Assembly (NCBI GenBank): GCA_963920765.1
Contig: OY987250.1
Coordinates: 11,276,409-11,340,408, forward strand
Source of the DNA: Ulota crispa
Lineage: Eukaryota; Streptophyta; Bryopsida; Orthotrichales; Orthotrichaceae
DNA length: 64,000 nt
Direction of reading: 5' to 3'
The notes below the pieces were generated by a model. That model searched no databases, was not told the origin of the DNA, and saw nothing but the letters and a program-made list of their open reading frames with translations. The position numbers and the translations under genes are program-made. Of this stretch, positions 23,755-35,820 are shown one piece after another (the stretch's first letter is position 1; each line of letters begins with the position of its first letter).

Positions 23755-24498
23755 TACACCACTTTATCCTTTCAAAAATGCTCAAATTTATCTTCTTTTT
23801 TTTCTTTTTTCTTTTCCTTCTCCTAGAATTCACCATCAAGTGTATGCCCATGATGGACTACTTGTTTTATATTCTTGTATCTCAGAAGACCGGGGACAAG
23901 TAAATAGTTTTGAGGTTGAGAGATATTGTAAACAATCAAGGTGTATGCGTACGTTGTTTGTTTAGAACATACAAGATGCTCTATTCTAGTACCAACTGTT
24001 TTTTTTATTTTTTGTGCGCAAGCAAAACATCAGTAGCACTACCATTTGCTAAGACATCAACCATAAAACAATGACCCAATCTTTCCAAGGAACAGGGGTT
24101 GTAAAAGCCGCGTACAACTCATGTAACATGCCAGACAACTATAGTTAGTGATCACTCACCCTGGTTAGCAACCAGAAGTAAGCCATTTCTGGTCAGGTTT
24201 CTACCTGAATGTTGCCTACACTAAATAATGCATTTAGGTTGTCCCACACTAATTTCTCAATATTTTACACATTATAAATACTTACTGGTACTATAGTAAT
24301 TTCATCAGTAATTGTTATAATAAAAAATGTCCTAAAGGGCTCGGTAATAGTAATGAAGTTGCTAGAAAAAATTTAGCTATGTTTAAGTTGTAAATCATGT
24401 GAAATTCAAATATTTAGAGAGTTGCATGCACCTCCATGTCTCCATGTGGACAATTGATGAGTGATGAGATAACTTTCCTAGGCAAAGCAACCTAAATG
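23755..24498. other. Unassigned DNA with dispersed motif
   Basis: GAGTTGCATGCACCTCCA near 24420 matches GAGTTGCATGTGCCTCCA near 21383, so the last 80 bases belong to the same old dispersed repeat. The rest is unrecognised. Confidence 0.4.
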
Positions 24499-25437
24499 TT
24501 AGCCCCTAAAGGACCATTATCCCTTTGGGGGACAGGTTAGACTTCGGGCATGTACATATGGCTAAACTACTTTGTGTGATTTTCTGAAACTTTTATTGAA
24601 GGTGGGGAATTCAAAAATCTATGTGGGCATCTAATTTTTCTTTGTTCAAACATTTGATGAAGAAGTTATGCATGAATTTATGAAAACTTGGGGAGGACTG
24701 CCCATCCAAGAAGCCCAAAAACTTCTTTAAAATTTTCATTTTTTTAAAAAACAAAATTCTGAAATTGGTTCTTTAGATTTTTATATATGTGAAAAGCTTT
24801 GAATCATTCAATTTTCAATCAATGACATGAAATTATGAGGAGGTATTGTTTGCGGGCAGTTTTAGATTCTCTACTCTAAAACAAAACTTTGAAGTCCTTT
24901 ATTTTACTCAATTTTCATTATTTTGGATAAAAATTAAACCAAAAGAGGTAGATTGTTTATAACAACACTATAACCGCTGTGATTTGCATTCTTCATTTCA
25001 ATAATTGGACTCTTAACAATTTAGTGTTTTGACTCATTCTCTACTTCTTTTTACTTACTATTTTTTCCCATGTGTTGTATAGCTCCAATCGATTTGGAAA
25101 TTCTCCCACACATACCTAACTTAATCTCTTACATGGAAAATATAAAGTGCAACTTTGGATAAAGCAATTTCTTTGTTATAAGAGTGGTCAAAGGCTTCTG
25201 AAAATTTCAGGCAGCATGGAAAAAAACTTTTTTTTCACTTTAGATATAAATAGCTCACTCCTCTGCATCTATAATGAATTGATTTTTTTTCCCACAAGTA
25301 CGTCTTTTAGCCTGGGGCAAGATCCTATGGCTAGATTTTCCAAAAACAAAACATAAAATCTCTTTATACTAAACCCCTAGAAGTGGCAGTTTTTAGTGAT
25401 TTTCATAGAAAAAAAGGCTTGGTCCTTTAGAGGTTAA
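24499..25437 (+). mobile_element. TTAA-type element, family B, copy 4
   Basis: It starts TTAGCCCCTAAAGGACCATT (TTAA changed to TTAG) and ends GGTCCTTTAGAGGTTAA. It has the full family B order of blocks over 939 bp. It interrupts the dispersed CAACCTAAATG repeat. Confidence 0.88.
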
Positions 25438-25487
25438 GGCAAGCTAAATGCACTTTTTAATGTAAGTTGCTAACAAATGCATACTGA

Positions 25488-25722
25488 TTAACCCCCAAAG
25501 GACCAAGCAGCCCTTTGCGACTAGTACAATACGGGGTATTTTTCTTGTAATTGGAGTGCATCCACACCTTCATTACATTTGAGATCAACAAAGAAGTTAG
25601 AATATAGATCAATGATGTTCCAGTGAGGTAGTCAAGATCCCAAATTAAAACTTTTTGTTGGTAGCAAATGCCAATTATTCAGCAGCGTACATAATATGTA
25701 TTATAGTAGCTCGGTCCTTTAA
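25488..25722 (+). mobile_element. TTAA-flanked MITE, family A, copy 2
   Basis: It starts TTAACCCCCAAAGGACCAAG and ends GCTCGGTCCTTTAA. It is 235 bp and shows the family blocks CTTTGCGACTAGTACAAT and GTAGCAAATGCCA. Its right TTAA is the left TTAA of the palindromic B element. Confidence 0.9.
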
Positions 25723-26446
25723 CCCCTAAAGGACCACTTGTCCCCATGGGGGACAAACGGGATTTTGGGCATGTACTTATGGCTAAACTACTTTGTGTAA
25801 TTTTCTGAAACTTTTATGGGAGATGGGGAATTCAAAGATCTGTGTGAGCATCTAATTTTTTCCTCATTCCGACATTTATTGAAGAAGTTAAAAATGAATT
25901 TATGAAAATTTTAGTTTGGCAGGCAGCCCAAAAACTTCTTTAAAATTTTTATTTATAAAAAATAAAAATTCAAGGTTAGTTCTTTAGACGTATGTATATG
26001 TGGGAAGCTTTGAATCATTCAATTCTAATTAATGAGATGAAAGTTATGAGAAGTTTTAGTTTGAGGGTAGGTGTGGAGAATCTCAAAACAATGCCTACAT
26101 GCAAACTAAAACTTCTCATGACTTTCATCTCATCAATTAGAATTGAATGATTCAAAGCTTCTCACATATACGTACGTCTAAAGAACTAACCTTGAATTTT
26201 TATTTTTTATAAATGCAATTTTTAAAGAAGCTTTTGGGCTACCCACCAAACTAAAATTTTCATAAATTCATTTTTAACTTCTTCAATAAATGTCGGAATG
26301 AGGAAAAAATTAGATGCTCACACAGATCTTTGAATTCCCCATCTCCCATAAAAGTTTCAAAAAATTACACAAAGTAGTTTAGCCATAGGTACGTGCTTGA
26401 AATCTCATTTGTCCCCAAAAAGGGGACTTGGTCCTTTAAGGGTTAA
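25719..26446. mobile_element. Family B element rearranged into a full-length palindrome
   Basis: The left arm (25719 to about 26070) is the left part of family B in the usual order. The right arm (about 26100-26446) is the same sequence inverted, ending CTTGGTCCTTTAAGGGTTAA. Arms pair over about 340 bp with scattered mismatches, separated by a short spacer near 26070-26100. The normal right half of family B is missing. A transcript would fold into a long hairpin. Confidence 0.9.
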
Positions 26447-27142
26447 CCAAGTGATGAGTCATAAGGTAATTTTCAAGGATAAGGCAATCTAATTGTGAAT
26501 GCAACCTAAATGCAATATTCGGTGTAGAGCATCTACACCCTGACACGGAGCAGAACCCCCCGAACACCACTTGGCAAGCTTGCGTTTTTGACGTGTCCCA
26601 TTGTTGTTTTTCCAACTCCGTTTTTGAACCATGGCTTGTCAAATTCTATCATTTGTGAACAAACGTTGAGGACCCAAGCGTGCTGTGAGCACGCCCAAAA
26701 CCCAACTGTTTTTTTTTTGGTCAATTTCTAAACACGGCGGGGTTCGCAAGAGAGAGTTACTATAGTGAGTCCAACAGGATGTTGGGGGTGATGCAGTTCA
26801 AAGGCAACAATAAGGGGCCTCAAAATGAAATGACTGCACGGACAAATTCTCGCCCATGAAATCTATCTTGGCGTGTTTGGTTTCCGTGTCTGGGTGTCGA
26901 ATGGATGCTCTTGGAAGACCCAACTCATAAGCCAGCAGTGACACCTCCCTAGCATGTAGGGAGGGATTTAGAACATAATTTTGTTTGGAGAAAAAGTGAT
27001 TTTTTTGTGAACATGTTGTATTTTTTGTGAGAACCATTGGATATTTAGATTCTAAACGTTTTTGGAGAAACATAGTGAGTGCGGTTCAAACATGTACCTG
27101 TCCAACATGAAAATTCTCCCTTGGCAACTAGGTTTACCTATA
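26447..27142. other. Dispersed repeat remnant and possible Tourist-like element
   Basis: GCAACCTAAATGCAATATTC near 26500 belongs to the old dispersed repeat. From about 26527, GAGCATCTACACCCTG resembles Tourist-like ends and may pair with GATGTTGGGGGTGATGC near 26777-26793, but the duplication is not clean. The rest is unrecognised. Confidence 0.35.
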
Positions 27143-27453
27143 AGGTAGGAACACCCATAAGCGTTAGTTTAAGGGTTTTGAACATGATGATTATTAATAG
27201 TCAACTAGCAAATTACATGATCCTATTAGGAACAAAAAAATGAGTTTGCACTTTTGAATGTATTATTTGGATATTGTGTGAATAAGTTGTGAATTCTTAA
27301 AGAGCAAACTGCCATTGCACCCATAACCACTTTTAAGATTTCATGTTCACATGTTGTACATCCTTGTCATTACATTTATTTACTTCCACATATTTTCCAC
27401 GATTTTAGAAGTGACGGTTATGGGGACACTAACACCTATGGGTGTTCCTACCT
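27143..27453. mobile_element. TA-flanked MITE, family F, copy 4
   Basis: Left end AGGTAGGAACACCCATAAGC and right end CCTATGGGTGTTCCTACCT form an inverted repeat with TA on each side. The body closely matches 7236-7546 in inverse orientation (ATTACATGATCCTATTAGG is the reverse of the block near 7465). Confidence 0.88.
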
Positions 27454-27663
27454 TAATCTCTTGCTAATGTGGGTTGTCGGTTTTGTTTGTTTAAATTTCA
27501 TCCTTGTTAAAATTATAACACGTGTAAGTGGGTTGAAGACACCTTGCATAAGGCAATAATCTCATATTTTAATATTAGATGTCAAAAATGTAGGTGAGGC
27601 TCACTATCTCTTAGAATATTTTGGGCTAACTTCAAAAACTTTCCAACCTTATTTTGAACAATT
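27454..27663. other. Unassigned spacer
   Basis: A short unrecognised stretch between an F element and a B element. Confidence 0.4.
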
Positions 27664-28592
27664 ATGAACCCCTCAAGGATTGTTGTTCCATCGGGGGACA
27701 AATGGGATTTTGGGCATGTACCTGCACTTAAACTAGTTTTTGTGATTTTTTGAAACCTTCATTGAAGGTGGAGAATTCAAAGATCTAAGTGGGCATCTAA
27801 TTTTTTCTTCATTTTGACATTCAATGAAAAAGTTATGCAATAATTTATCAAAACTATGGGAGGAGGGGTAGTTTGGGCAAGGCCTCTCCTTTGTAAGTGG
27901 GTGCTAACTCCAAAGAGGGTTAGCTCTTATGGGCATAAGGTATGGACACTTGGTAAAGAAGAGTGGAGTGGAAGGTGCCCATCTTGGGGGACTTCCAACC
28001 CTCCATTCCTTTTGCCCCTTGTAAAATTTAGTACTTTAATTTTTTGAGCAGTTTGTGTACTTGTTTTTTTGTTTTTTTTCCAAGTTGTAGTGGGCTAAGA
28101 GACCTTGCATTTCACCATTAAGATTAGTGTAATACAAATTTCTGAATTTTACATAAATTCTCCAATTTTGCCTAGTATATTAGTAAATTTCAAGATCTTC
28201 AAGCATTCAAAGATTTTTTGGGATATGTTGTAGACTTCATTTAAAATTTCTCCCCCACATGCCTAACTAGGTTTTCTACATGGATAAATTAAACTTGAAC
28301 TTTGTGTAGAGTAATTTTTTTGCTATAGGAGCGGTCAAAGGCTTCTAAAATTTTTGGGCAAGAAGGAAAAAAAACTCTTTTTTTCTCTTCAAATGTCAAT
28401 ATCTCACTCTTCTCACGAAATGAGCTAGTTTCTTTTTCCCACAAGTACCTTCTATAATCTAGGGCAAGATCCTACAATCATGTTTTAAAAAATAAACATT
28501 TTTTTCTATCTTTCTACTCATTGCCCTAGAAGTGGCAGTTTTTAGTGACTTTTGCAAAAAAAAAAAAAGAATTCAGTCCTTTAGGTGTTTAA
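27664..28592 (+). mobile_element. TTAA-type element, family B, copy 5
   Basis: The left end is decayed (TGAACCCCTCAAGGATTG) and the right end is CAGTCCTTTAGGTGTTTAA. The blocks GGGGGACAAATGGG, TGGGCATGTACCTG and GTGGCAGTTTTTAGTGA identify family B. The segment 27860-28110 has diverged and aligns best with the enlarged copy around 5520-5660. Confidence 0.82.
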
Positions 28593-30433
28593 CTTGAAGT
28601 TCAGTTTTTCTAATTTTAAAAATATGTAGAGATTCAAAAAACGTAATTGTTGAAAACATGACACTTAACCAAGATTTTGAAATGTTAAAAAAGCACTTAC
28701 AAGAACCATTCCAAATCTTGCATTTATTTGATGAACCAATAGATCAATGTAGTCCTAATTCCACGCTGTAAACCAAGAACTCCATGGATGCATCTTTTTA
28801 CATTTTCATATCAACAACAAGCACGTGATGTCAAAGCAAGTGGATGGAAACCATTTTCTGCAGGTATTCTAAAAATAAACATTTGAAAGCTATATAAATC
28901 CCAACTGTATTTCTTTGGTGGTTTAAAATGATTTCAAAAATCAAGTTAATCACATTAATTATCCAAATCTATCAAAATAACCATATTTTGGGTAAATGGG
29001 TTTTGTAAATTATAGATTCACTGCAACTTGGTTTCTTCTAAAAATGTTAAGTTTGAATGTATATAATGTAGAATGCTTTCGAAATCATAAGTGCCAAGTA
29101 TTATTTATATATGCTAAACATTAAAAAAGAATCTAAGCCAAAACTCAAAATGCACAACTTTTTATCCATTACATTTTTTTTTCCTCAATTATTTTTACAC
29201 AACATACTAGATGCAACCTACATGGATTTCTGTGGGTTGTAATAGTTTAAGGAGTTTATTTTAGGTCTCTTAAAGGGCGTGAGCTTGATGCCAAGTTCAA
29301 CTAGAAATTGGAGTCATATTTGAGAACACTCTTTTTATTTTGGTATTCTTGTACAGTTGAATTTTGTTAGTGTCTTGAGAGAGGAAGAGAGCTCCTTGTA
29401 GTCATGTTTTGTAGATACACCAATGCAACCATTCAATAAAACTCTAGATTTTTCTTGCAAGTTTGCAATCTTGGATTCTCTCTTTGTGGAGTGAAAGATA
29501 GTTTGTCTAACAATGTAAAAATTTCATTATCTACCATAATATTTACAAACTTACAAACCAGCAAGATGATTCAAGGAATATGAAGTTTCATCCTAGAATG
29601 CCCAAGCAATCAATTTTTGAGTACGGGTTTAAATCCTTGTTGTTCACAACCTAAAACAATTTAAATATATTATTTTTTGGAAATACCTTGGCAAAGTAAT
29701 AATTTTGCTAATGTATGTAGCACTTGGATCTAACATTTTGAAACAATGTGCACTTTAGAAGTTTAGGAGTAGTAATTGGAACATTTACACAAAAATCGAC
29801 ATTCCGTTCTAAAGCATCTTTGAGAAATTAAGCTTACAAAATAAAGCAACAAAACTTATCTCAGCAATTTACTTCAATGAGATCATCATCCCATGTTGAG
29901 CTCATTTTAATATATCTCAACAATCAAGATGACTTTGTTTGTCATAAAATCAAGAAAGGATAGTGAATGTCTACTTTTAAATTTCACATCAAGATGTGAG
30001 TAAATCGTTGGTAGATGCAATAATAAAGATTAAATCTAAACTTCAAAATTTACAGCACGTGTTCATAGATCATCTCCAAAATATCTCTCTATGGTGTACA
30101 TTACTATAAATCTCTATAAATTTTTAGGTATATGAATAAACCTTGTATATTTGTAGAGGTTAAGAATTCTAACGCTCTAACGTTCATGCCCTTGGATGTG
30201 CAAATGGCAATATTTTTTAGTTATCGCATGGACGACTTCAAGCTAGTAACAAAGCAAAAAAGCTAGAATAACGTTTATAGTCCCAACCAAAACAATGGAT
30301 GTATTGGATGAGCTATTTGTGAGCATCAAATTTCAAGCCCAATCTAACATGTTTTTTATAATTTGTTTATTTACTTGCCAATTAATCAGTATTTGTGTAA
30401 TCATACATTGATCCAAATGTGGCATATGAACCT
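28593..30433. other. Unassigned DNA, possibly single copy
   Basis: Nearly 1.8 kb without elements recognised elsewhere in the window. A segment near 29360-29450 with CAATAAAACTC resembles a polyadenylation region, but no frame supports a gene. Confidence 0.4.
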
Positions 30434-30667
30434 TTGATCCCTACTTGTTTGGAAGACCTTTTGCAGCCAATATAATGCAAGGTATTTTTCTTGTATTTGA
30501 AATGGATCCACACCTTTACTAAGTTTAAAATCAACAAAAGAGTTAGAATGTAGATCAATGATGTTCTAGTAAGCTATTTGAGATCCCAAATTAGAATTTT
30601 TTATTGATAACAAATGCCAAGTATACAACAACGTATCTACTATCTTTATAGGGCGTTTAGGGCTTAA
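30434..30667 (+). mobile_element. TTAA-type MITE, family A, copy 3 (decayed left end)
   Basis: The body matches family A (TTTTGCAGCCAATATAATG, TCTTGTATTTGAAATGGATCC). The left end has decayed to TTGATCCCTACTTG. The right end is GGGCGTTTAGGGCTTAA. Confidence 0.75.
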
Positions 30668-30696
30668 AATTTAGGGGTTTCACGAGGTGAAGGAGT

Positions 30697-31457
30697 TTAG
30701 CCCTTGAATGCCCTAGAGGACTAAAAGTGTCCTCACATGATTTCATAGGCCTTTTTGAGGCATTAGATCTGATTTTTTGACCTTGCTATGAACTATAATT
30801 ACTAAGGTACTTAAGTGGTCAATGCAAGTGAAGTCATGGCAAGGCAAGTCAAACTTCATACAAGTGCCTTCAAAGTCTGGATCTAGTGGAACACCATACA
30901 AAGCAAGGTGGCAAGCAGCCTCATACAAGTTGCAAGAAGTCAATACTTTTTGCAAGAATCCTTGTGTGTACTTTGTGATGGTGGAAGATTTGCCTATGAG
31001 GGTACAAGCATGTTCTAGTCTTCTAGACCTTTGTTGTGGCAACCCTTAGTGACTGTGCCGGTCGCTGTTGTTTGCATAATTGCAATTTGAAGATTTAAAA
31101 CTTAACATCCAAAGAAGAACAGCCTTCAAGAATTTGCAAGTGTGTGCATTTACATCTAGTCTTGCTACTCACAAAATTTGAGGTGTATTGGGAGCTTTTA
31201 AAATTTTGTAAAAATCAACAAGTAGCAAGTACTTGCCATAAAATGAGATTTTGACATCGCATGTTGTTTAATCAAAAATTTATAACCTTCCATCTTGCAT
31301 AATCAATTGTTCCCAAATTTTGCAAGCAATTTTCTAAGTAGGCGTCCCACTATTTTCAAAGGTCGCTTTTTGTGAATCATATGAATGACAAATACAATGC
31401 ATCCAAGTGGTAGGTCTTCCCAAACCCTAATTTTGGTGAAAATGGCTTGTGCGCTTA
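30697..31457 (-). mobile_element. TTAA-type element, family H, copy 1
   Basis: It starts TTAGCCCTTGAATGCCCTAG and ends GGCTTGTGCGCTTA. Relative to 37924-38702 it is inverted: its right end (reverse strand CTAAGCGCACAAGCC..TTTTCACCAAAATTAGGG) matches the left end of that copy. Frames of about 99 codons inside are not recognised. Confidence 0.65.
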
Positions 31458-31812
31458 GAGCATCACCACATGTCCTCTAAAATGGATGGCTTGTTGCCAC
31501 CAGCTTGCAAGTTTGCCCCACCAGTCTTGCATAATAGATGAACTTGTTAAGAGGCCAATCTAGAAGCCTTTGGTGGCTTGCAAAACCGGGCTCTTTTGCA
31601 AACCAAAGGGCGGCTTGCAAATCGCATGAGACAAGCACCTTTTGCACTTTTTTAACAAACAAGAACTTGATCCGTGAATGTGAACTTAGTTGATTGGGTG
31701 AAGATAGCCTCTTAAGAAGCTGTGGGTGGAGCAACTCTTCTTTCTTGGCTTGCAAACTGGACCGACAGGCTTGCAAATCGACTTGCACTTTGTAGGACGG
31801 GTGGTGATACTC
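31458..31812. mobile_element. Tourist-like MITE, copy 3
   Basis: The left end is GAGCATCACCACATGTCCT and the right end is AGGACGGGTGGTGATACTC, with TTA on each side (31455-31457 and 31813-31815). The interior repeats GCTTGCAA and its complement several times. Confidence 0.88.
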
Positions 31813-31815
31813 TTA

Positions 31816-32619
31816 GGGGTTAATGTGTTAGGGGATTTAAAGGTAACACGCATTCCATAGGACGCTAGAACGTGTGAATGGGGCCATATTTCCGTTGAAA
31901 GTTGAAAGTAGTTTGTGGTTGAGATACAAAATGAGCAGCAGGGAGGGAGGGTTTGGTTTTTGTATGGTCCCAGAAGGGGAGGTAAGACCATGAGGATGAA
32001 TGTGATGGCTGGTGGCCCGGCTATGACAGGGATAGTGAAGTGCATTTTACTACTACAGCTACTTGTGAAGGGTGGAATCATGGCTGTACCATGGCCCGGG
32101 GTACGCAAAGTGACCAGGCTTGACAAAGAGCTGGGGCTGGCCCCTTCTTCCACAAGAGGTGGAGATGGAGATGGAGAGTGAGTGACGTTACATGGATGGG
32201 ACCCTGTCCTGGGGCTTTGATGATGCCATACTACTACTGTATGTATGTGACATCTCCCACATTGCACCTCTCTTTCCCTTCTCTCTCTCCCTCCCTTTGC
32301 CCTCTCTCCTTTTTCTCTCTTCCCATTTTCCCTTCCTTGATGGGTACCAGTGGGGGACTGGGGGGTATTTGGCAGGGGTGCAGTCCATGACAACAACATT
32401 TCCTACACTTGCTCTTACACGGCACCCGAAAGCCCTGCTGCCCTGCCCCTGCCTCTGCCTCTGTCATCCCCGCCTTGGCCGCCACGCTCCCTTGCCAGCC
32501 AGCCAGCCAGTGCCACCATTCTCCCTCCTCTGCCCAAACTTTGCCAGGTTTCCACAAATGCTTGGCTCTTCCTTCCAGGCCTCCAGGAAATTTCATCACT
32601 CACAACACTGCAAACACAC
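31816..32619. other. GC-rich island with CT-rich tracts
   Basis: This region is clearly richer in G and C than its flanks. It contains C/T-rich tracts at 32260-32340 and CCTGCC / CCTCTG repeats at 32440-32480. Several overlapping frames occur on both strands (up to 237 codons, 31686-32399 minus, and 177 codons, 32192-32725 plus). They run into neighbouring repeats and are low in complexity, so I do not call a gene. An LTR or a captured genomic fragment is possible. Confidence 0.4.
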
Positions 32620-32621
32620 TA

Positions 32622-33011
32622 AGGTAGGAGGCTCAAAAACCGACCATCTAAGGGCTCATCCCCTTTTTCATGGTTTTCCATGGACGGGAGGATTTTTCGT
32701 TTATTTTTCAGACAAAGAGAAATAGACGTGGAATGTAACACAAGTCATTTCATATTTTTTGAAAGTTATTTATGAGTTTTCAAAGGGTATGTGTCATAGG
32801 TCTCTATTTATGACCTTAGACCTTCTAAGAACCGTTCACTTGCAAGTTGTGAAGAGATTTGGGAAAGCAAGTTGAATGATTGGCTCTTACAATGTTACTT
32901 CCATGCATTCAATGACTATAAGAGGGCAATTTAAGAACCACCTCATGTCCATTTCAATGCAGCCTATATGGGCAATTCAAAATGTTTGAATGGTTTTTGA
33001 ACCTCCTACCT
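32622..33011. mobile_element. TA-flanked MITE, family F, copy 5
   Basis: Left end AGGTAGGAGGCTCAAAAACC and right end GGTTTTTGAACCTCCTACCT are inverted over 20 bases, with TA on both sides. The interior matches 17492-17894. Confidence 0.92.
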
Positions 33012-33013
33012 TA

Positions 33014-33814
33014 AGGTGGAAGCACCCATAAGGTAAACATACCCATTCCCAAGCTGCACTCAGTTCCACACCCTAGATTTGGAGGTTTTAGAGTACACTA
33101 ATGAACCCAAACTGGAGTAGTGCTTGCACAAGCAAATTTTGCCACATGTCAGCTGCTAAGCTATTTTGGGAGGGTTGGGATTGGTACCATCAAGTGCCAT
33201 TATAAGAACACATGCAAGCAATTCCAAGGTTAGTCTAGAGTTGCTTTTAGGGCCCCTATGAGCCGTAACCTTGTCCTTTTTTTTTAAATATTCTACAATT
33301 TTTTTCCCACAAAAATGACGTTCTATGATAGCTTGTTGAATGGCTAACCCTATGTGTTCTTTTCCTAAATTTTCCAAGACCTTGAGGTACCCTAAACCCT
33401 TATGCGCTCGCGTATGAGTAAGGTTACCTTAGTCAGAGATGCCCCATACCCAACCAATAGGGTGTGCTATTTCCAATCTTAGAAGGGATAGGTGCTTTGG
33501 AATGCGTTTTTCTGTCCTTTTCAAAGTTGGAACCACTTAATTTATGCCATGTGTCCCAAAGTGAGGTAGGAAGTATGAGCGGAAAAGTAGTGTGGACATT
33601 ATTGGAATTGCATAAATCTAGAGGTTGGCAATGGGTCCAAAGCACTTTTTGACTCCCAAAATACACAATAATTTCAATTATGCAAATAAACTTATGAAAA
33701 ATTTGTGATCTCAATAGTTATTATCTTCCTACATGAGAAAAATATTTGTTACCTCAAACTCTTTGTAGTTTGTTGTAGAATTGCTTAAGTTATTGGGTGT
33801 GGAAGCTTCCACCT
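33014..33814. mobile_element. TA-flanked element, family F-like, copy 6, with nested insertion
   Basis: The left end is AGGTGGAAGCACCCATA and the right end is GAAGCTTCCACCT, with TA on each side. Most of the left half is occupied by the Q element at 33031-33429. The remainder to 33814 is unrecognised sequence carrying the right end. Confidence 0.7.
33031..33429 (-). mobile_element. TA-flanked element, family Q, copy 2 (nested)
   Basis: It runs from AGGTAAACATACCCATTCCC to GAGTAAGGTTACCT, with TA on each side. It matches the two outer parts of 22083-23246 inverted, without that copy's middle segment. Confidence 0.75.
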
Positions 33815-34054
33815 TAACCCCTGAAGGGCCCTTGGGCTCTAGAGTTATGGTACCAAATATGATCGCAACCAATATTCAAAAATTTGAATCACTTGAAAAT
33901 TAAATATTACAACCATACATATTAAAGAGTTTTATCACTTGTATGATGATAGGTGCATATTATTTGTTGAAAAACCTTTAAAACAGCTCAAATATGTCTG
34001 TACATATGGTCATACATACGGCTGCAAAGGGCGTTCGGGCCCTACAAGGATTAA
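33814..34054. mobile_element. TTAA-flanked short MITE P
   Basis: It starts TTAACCCCTGAAGGGCCCTT and ends GGGCCCTACAAGGATTAA (241 bp). The ends are inverted repeats with some changes. The left TTAA overlaps the TA that ends the preceding element. Confidence 0.75.
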
Positions 34055-34508
34055 ACAACAAAAATAAAAATGACAACAACAATATGATGACAATTGACTG
34101 AAACTGTGCAGCTATGCTACTACGAGGGGTTTTGTCCCTGTAACTATGGCTTACTTTTCAACCCTTCAACATCGATGCATACAAAAAAACACTCTATAGG
34201 ATGAAAAACGAGACATTATTCATCTGATTTTGCAAAAAAAGTTACCATGGAGATATGGTTTGTCAAGTAAAGCAGAAAAAACCTCATTAAATGCGCTCAT
34301 ATTTTTGGGTAACTCAAATTGTGAGAGGATTCACAAATACTATGTTAAGTTTCATGTTGTCTTTCTTGTAATCGTCACGAAGGTAATATGTAATGTTGGT
34401 TTATACAATTGTTGGAAACAATATTAAAATGTGTGGGCACTTACCACACTACTATAGTAACATTGTAGTGGTAATGTAGGAAGTTGTCATGGTGACTAGC
34501 TTGGGCAT
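34055..34508. other. Unassigned DNA
   Basis: No recognised repeat or gene. A 65-codon frame at 34230-34427 resembles nothing known to me. Confidence 0.4.
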
Positions 34509-35162
34509 TTAACCCCAAAACTACAAATGGATTTCCTGTGCTTTTAGGATTATGCTATAATTTGAACAAAAAGCCAACATTTTGATAAGTCTTATCAATT
34601 TTTTTAAACTGTAATTGTATAAAATCAAACTAGACATATTATAGATCACATGAGAAAAGAAAACACAACAATATCTCTTATGGATTGAAAGATTATAATG
34701 TTTGATCATGAGGGTGTTAAAACCTTGAAAGTGATTTGAAGTCTTTCAATCTTCTTTTCACATGTCAAATTTGAAAACTTGGTCACCAAAAAAACATGAG
34801 GTTCAAGGGCCTAACATGCATAACCCCAATCAATTTATGACTTCTCAAAATCTACTCTACAATTTTTTTAAATGAATTTCTAATGTGATTTTCTCTCAAA
34901 GATCTAGTGTATTTGAGGCTCATTCCCAAGAGCCCTCAACACTACATAAAGTCAAGATTGCAATGGACACCCATGCACAAAATCTTGAAAAGAAAACCCA
35001 TAACCAATCATTTGCAAAATCGGATTGTGGAAGCTAAAACTAAACTTCAAAAAGATTTTTTCAAAAAAATAAACTACTAAAAGTAACAATTTGATAAAAA
35101 TTTATTTGACTTCAAAAATTGGTTGAAGAAACATTTTGTCCTCAGGGTCATCTTGGGGTTAA
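34509..35162 (-). mobile_element. TTAA-flanked MITE, family E, copy 2
   Basis: It matches 6275-6930 inverted. The left end TTAACCCCAAAACTAC is decayed and the right end is CATCTTGGGGTTAA. It abuts another E copy at a single shared TTAA. Confidence 0.85.
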
Positions 35163-35820
35163 CCCTAGATTGCCCACAAATGTTCTCCAGTATCTTAGAA
35201 TGTGCTCTTGGATGAATAGAATGGCAACATTTTGATAAATTACATCATTTTTTTATAAATTGTAACCGTACAAATTCAAACTAGATATGTTAGAGATAAC
35301 ATAGGAAAAGAAAACACAACAATATCACTTATGGATTGAAAAATTATAACATTTGATGAAGAGGGTGTTAAAATTGTGATAGTGATTTGAAGTCTTTCAA
35401 TCCTCTTTTCACATCTCAAATTTAAAATTGAGGATGTCAAACAAAATATGAGTATGTAAAATACAACATGTGTAACCCTAACCAATTTACGGCTTATTAA
35501 AATCTACTCTACAACTTTTTAAATTAAATTTCTAATGTGATTGTTTCTCCAAGTTCTAGTGTACTTGAGGCTCATCTCCAAGAGCTCTCAACACTAGAAA
35601 GTGAAAATTTGCAATGGATTCCCTTGCACAAAATCTTGAATAGACAAATCATAGTCATTCATTTTCAAAATTGGATTTTTGATACTAAAACAAGATTTTA
35701 ATAAGAATAATTTAAAAAAAAACTACTTAAATTAATTTTCAATAAAAATAAAAAAACTTCAAATTAAAATGCACAGCAGCCACATTCCATCCCCTTGGGC
35801 GGTCTAAGGTTAAGGGTTAA
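35159..35820 (-). mobile_element. TTAA-flanked MITE, family E, copy 3
   Basis: It is in the same orientation as the preceding copy and shares AAACTAGA.ATGTTA.AGAT and AGAAAACACAACAATATC blocks with it. It is more diverged, with left end TTAACCCTAGATTGCCC. Two same-family copies placed head to tail are unusual. Confidence 0.8.

Noticed and set aside
31915-32181. GPRRGGKT stretch resembling a P-loop
   Set aside because: It does not keep the GxxxxGK[ST] spacing in an ATPase context. The frame is 88 codons in GC-biased DNA, so it is likely chance.
31686-32399. 237-codon minus-strand frame, the longest in the window
   Set aside because: It crosses a Tourist-like element and a CT-rich tract, is low in complexity, overlaps other frames on both strands and shows no domain.
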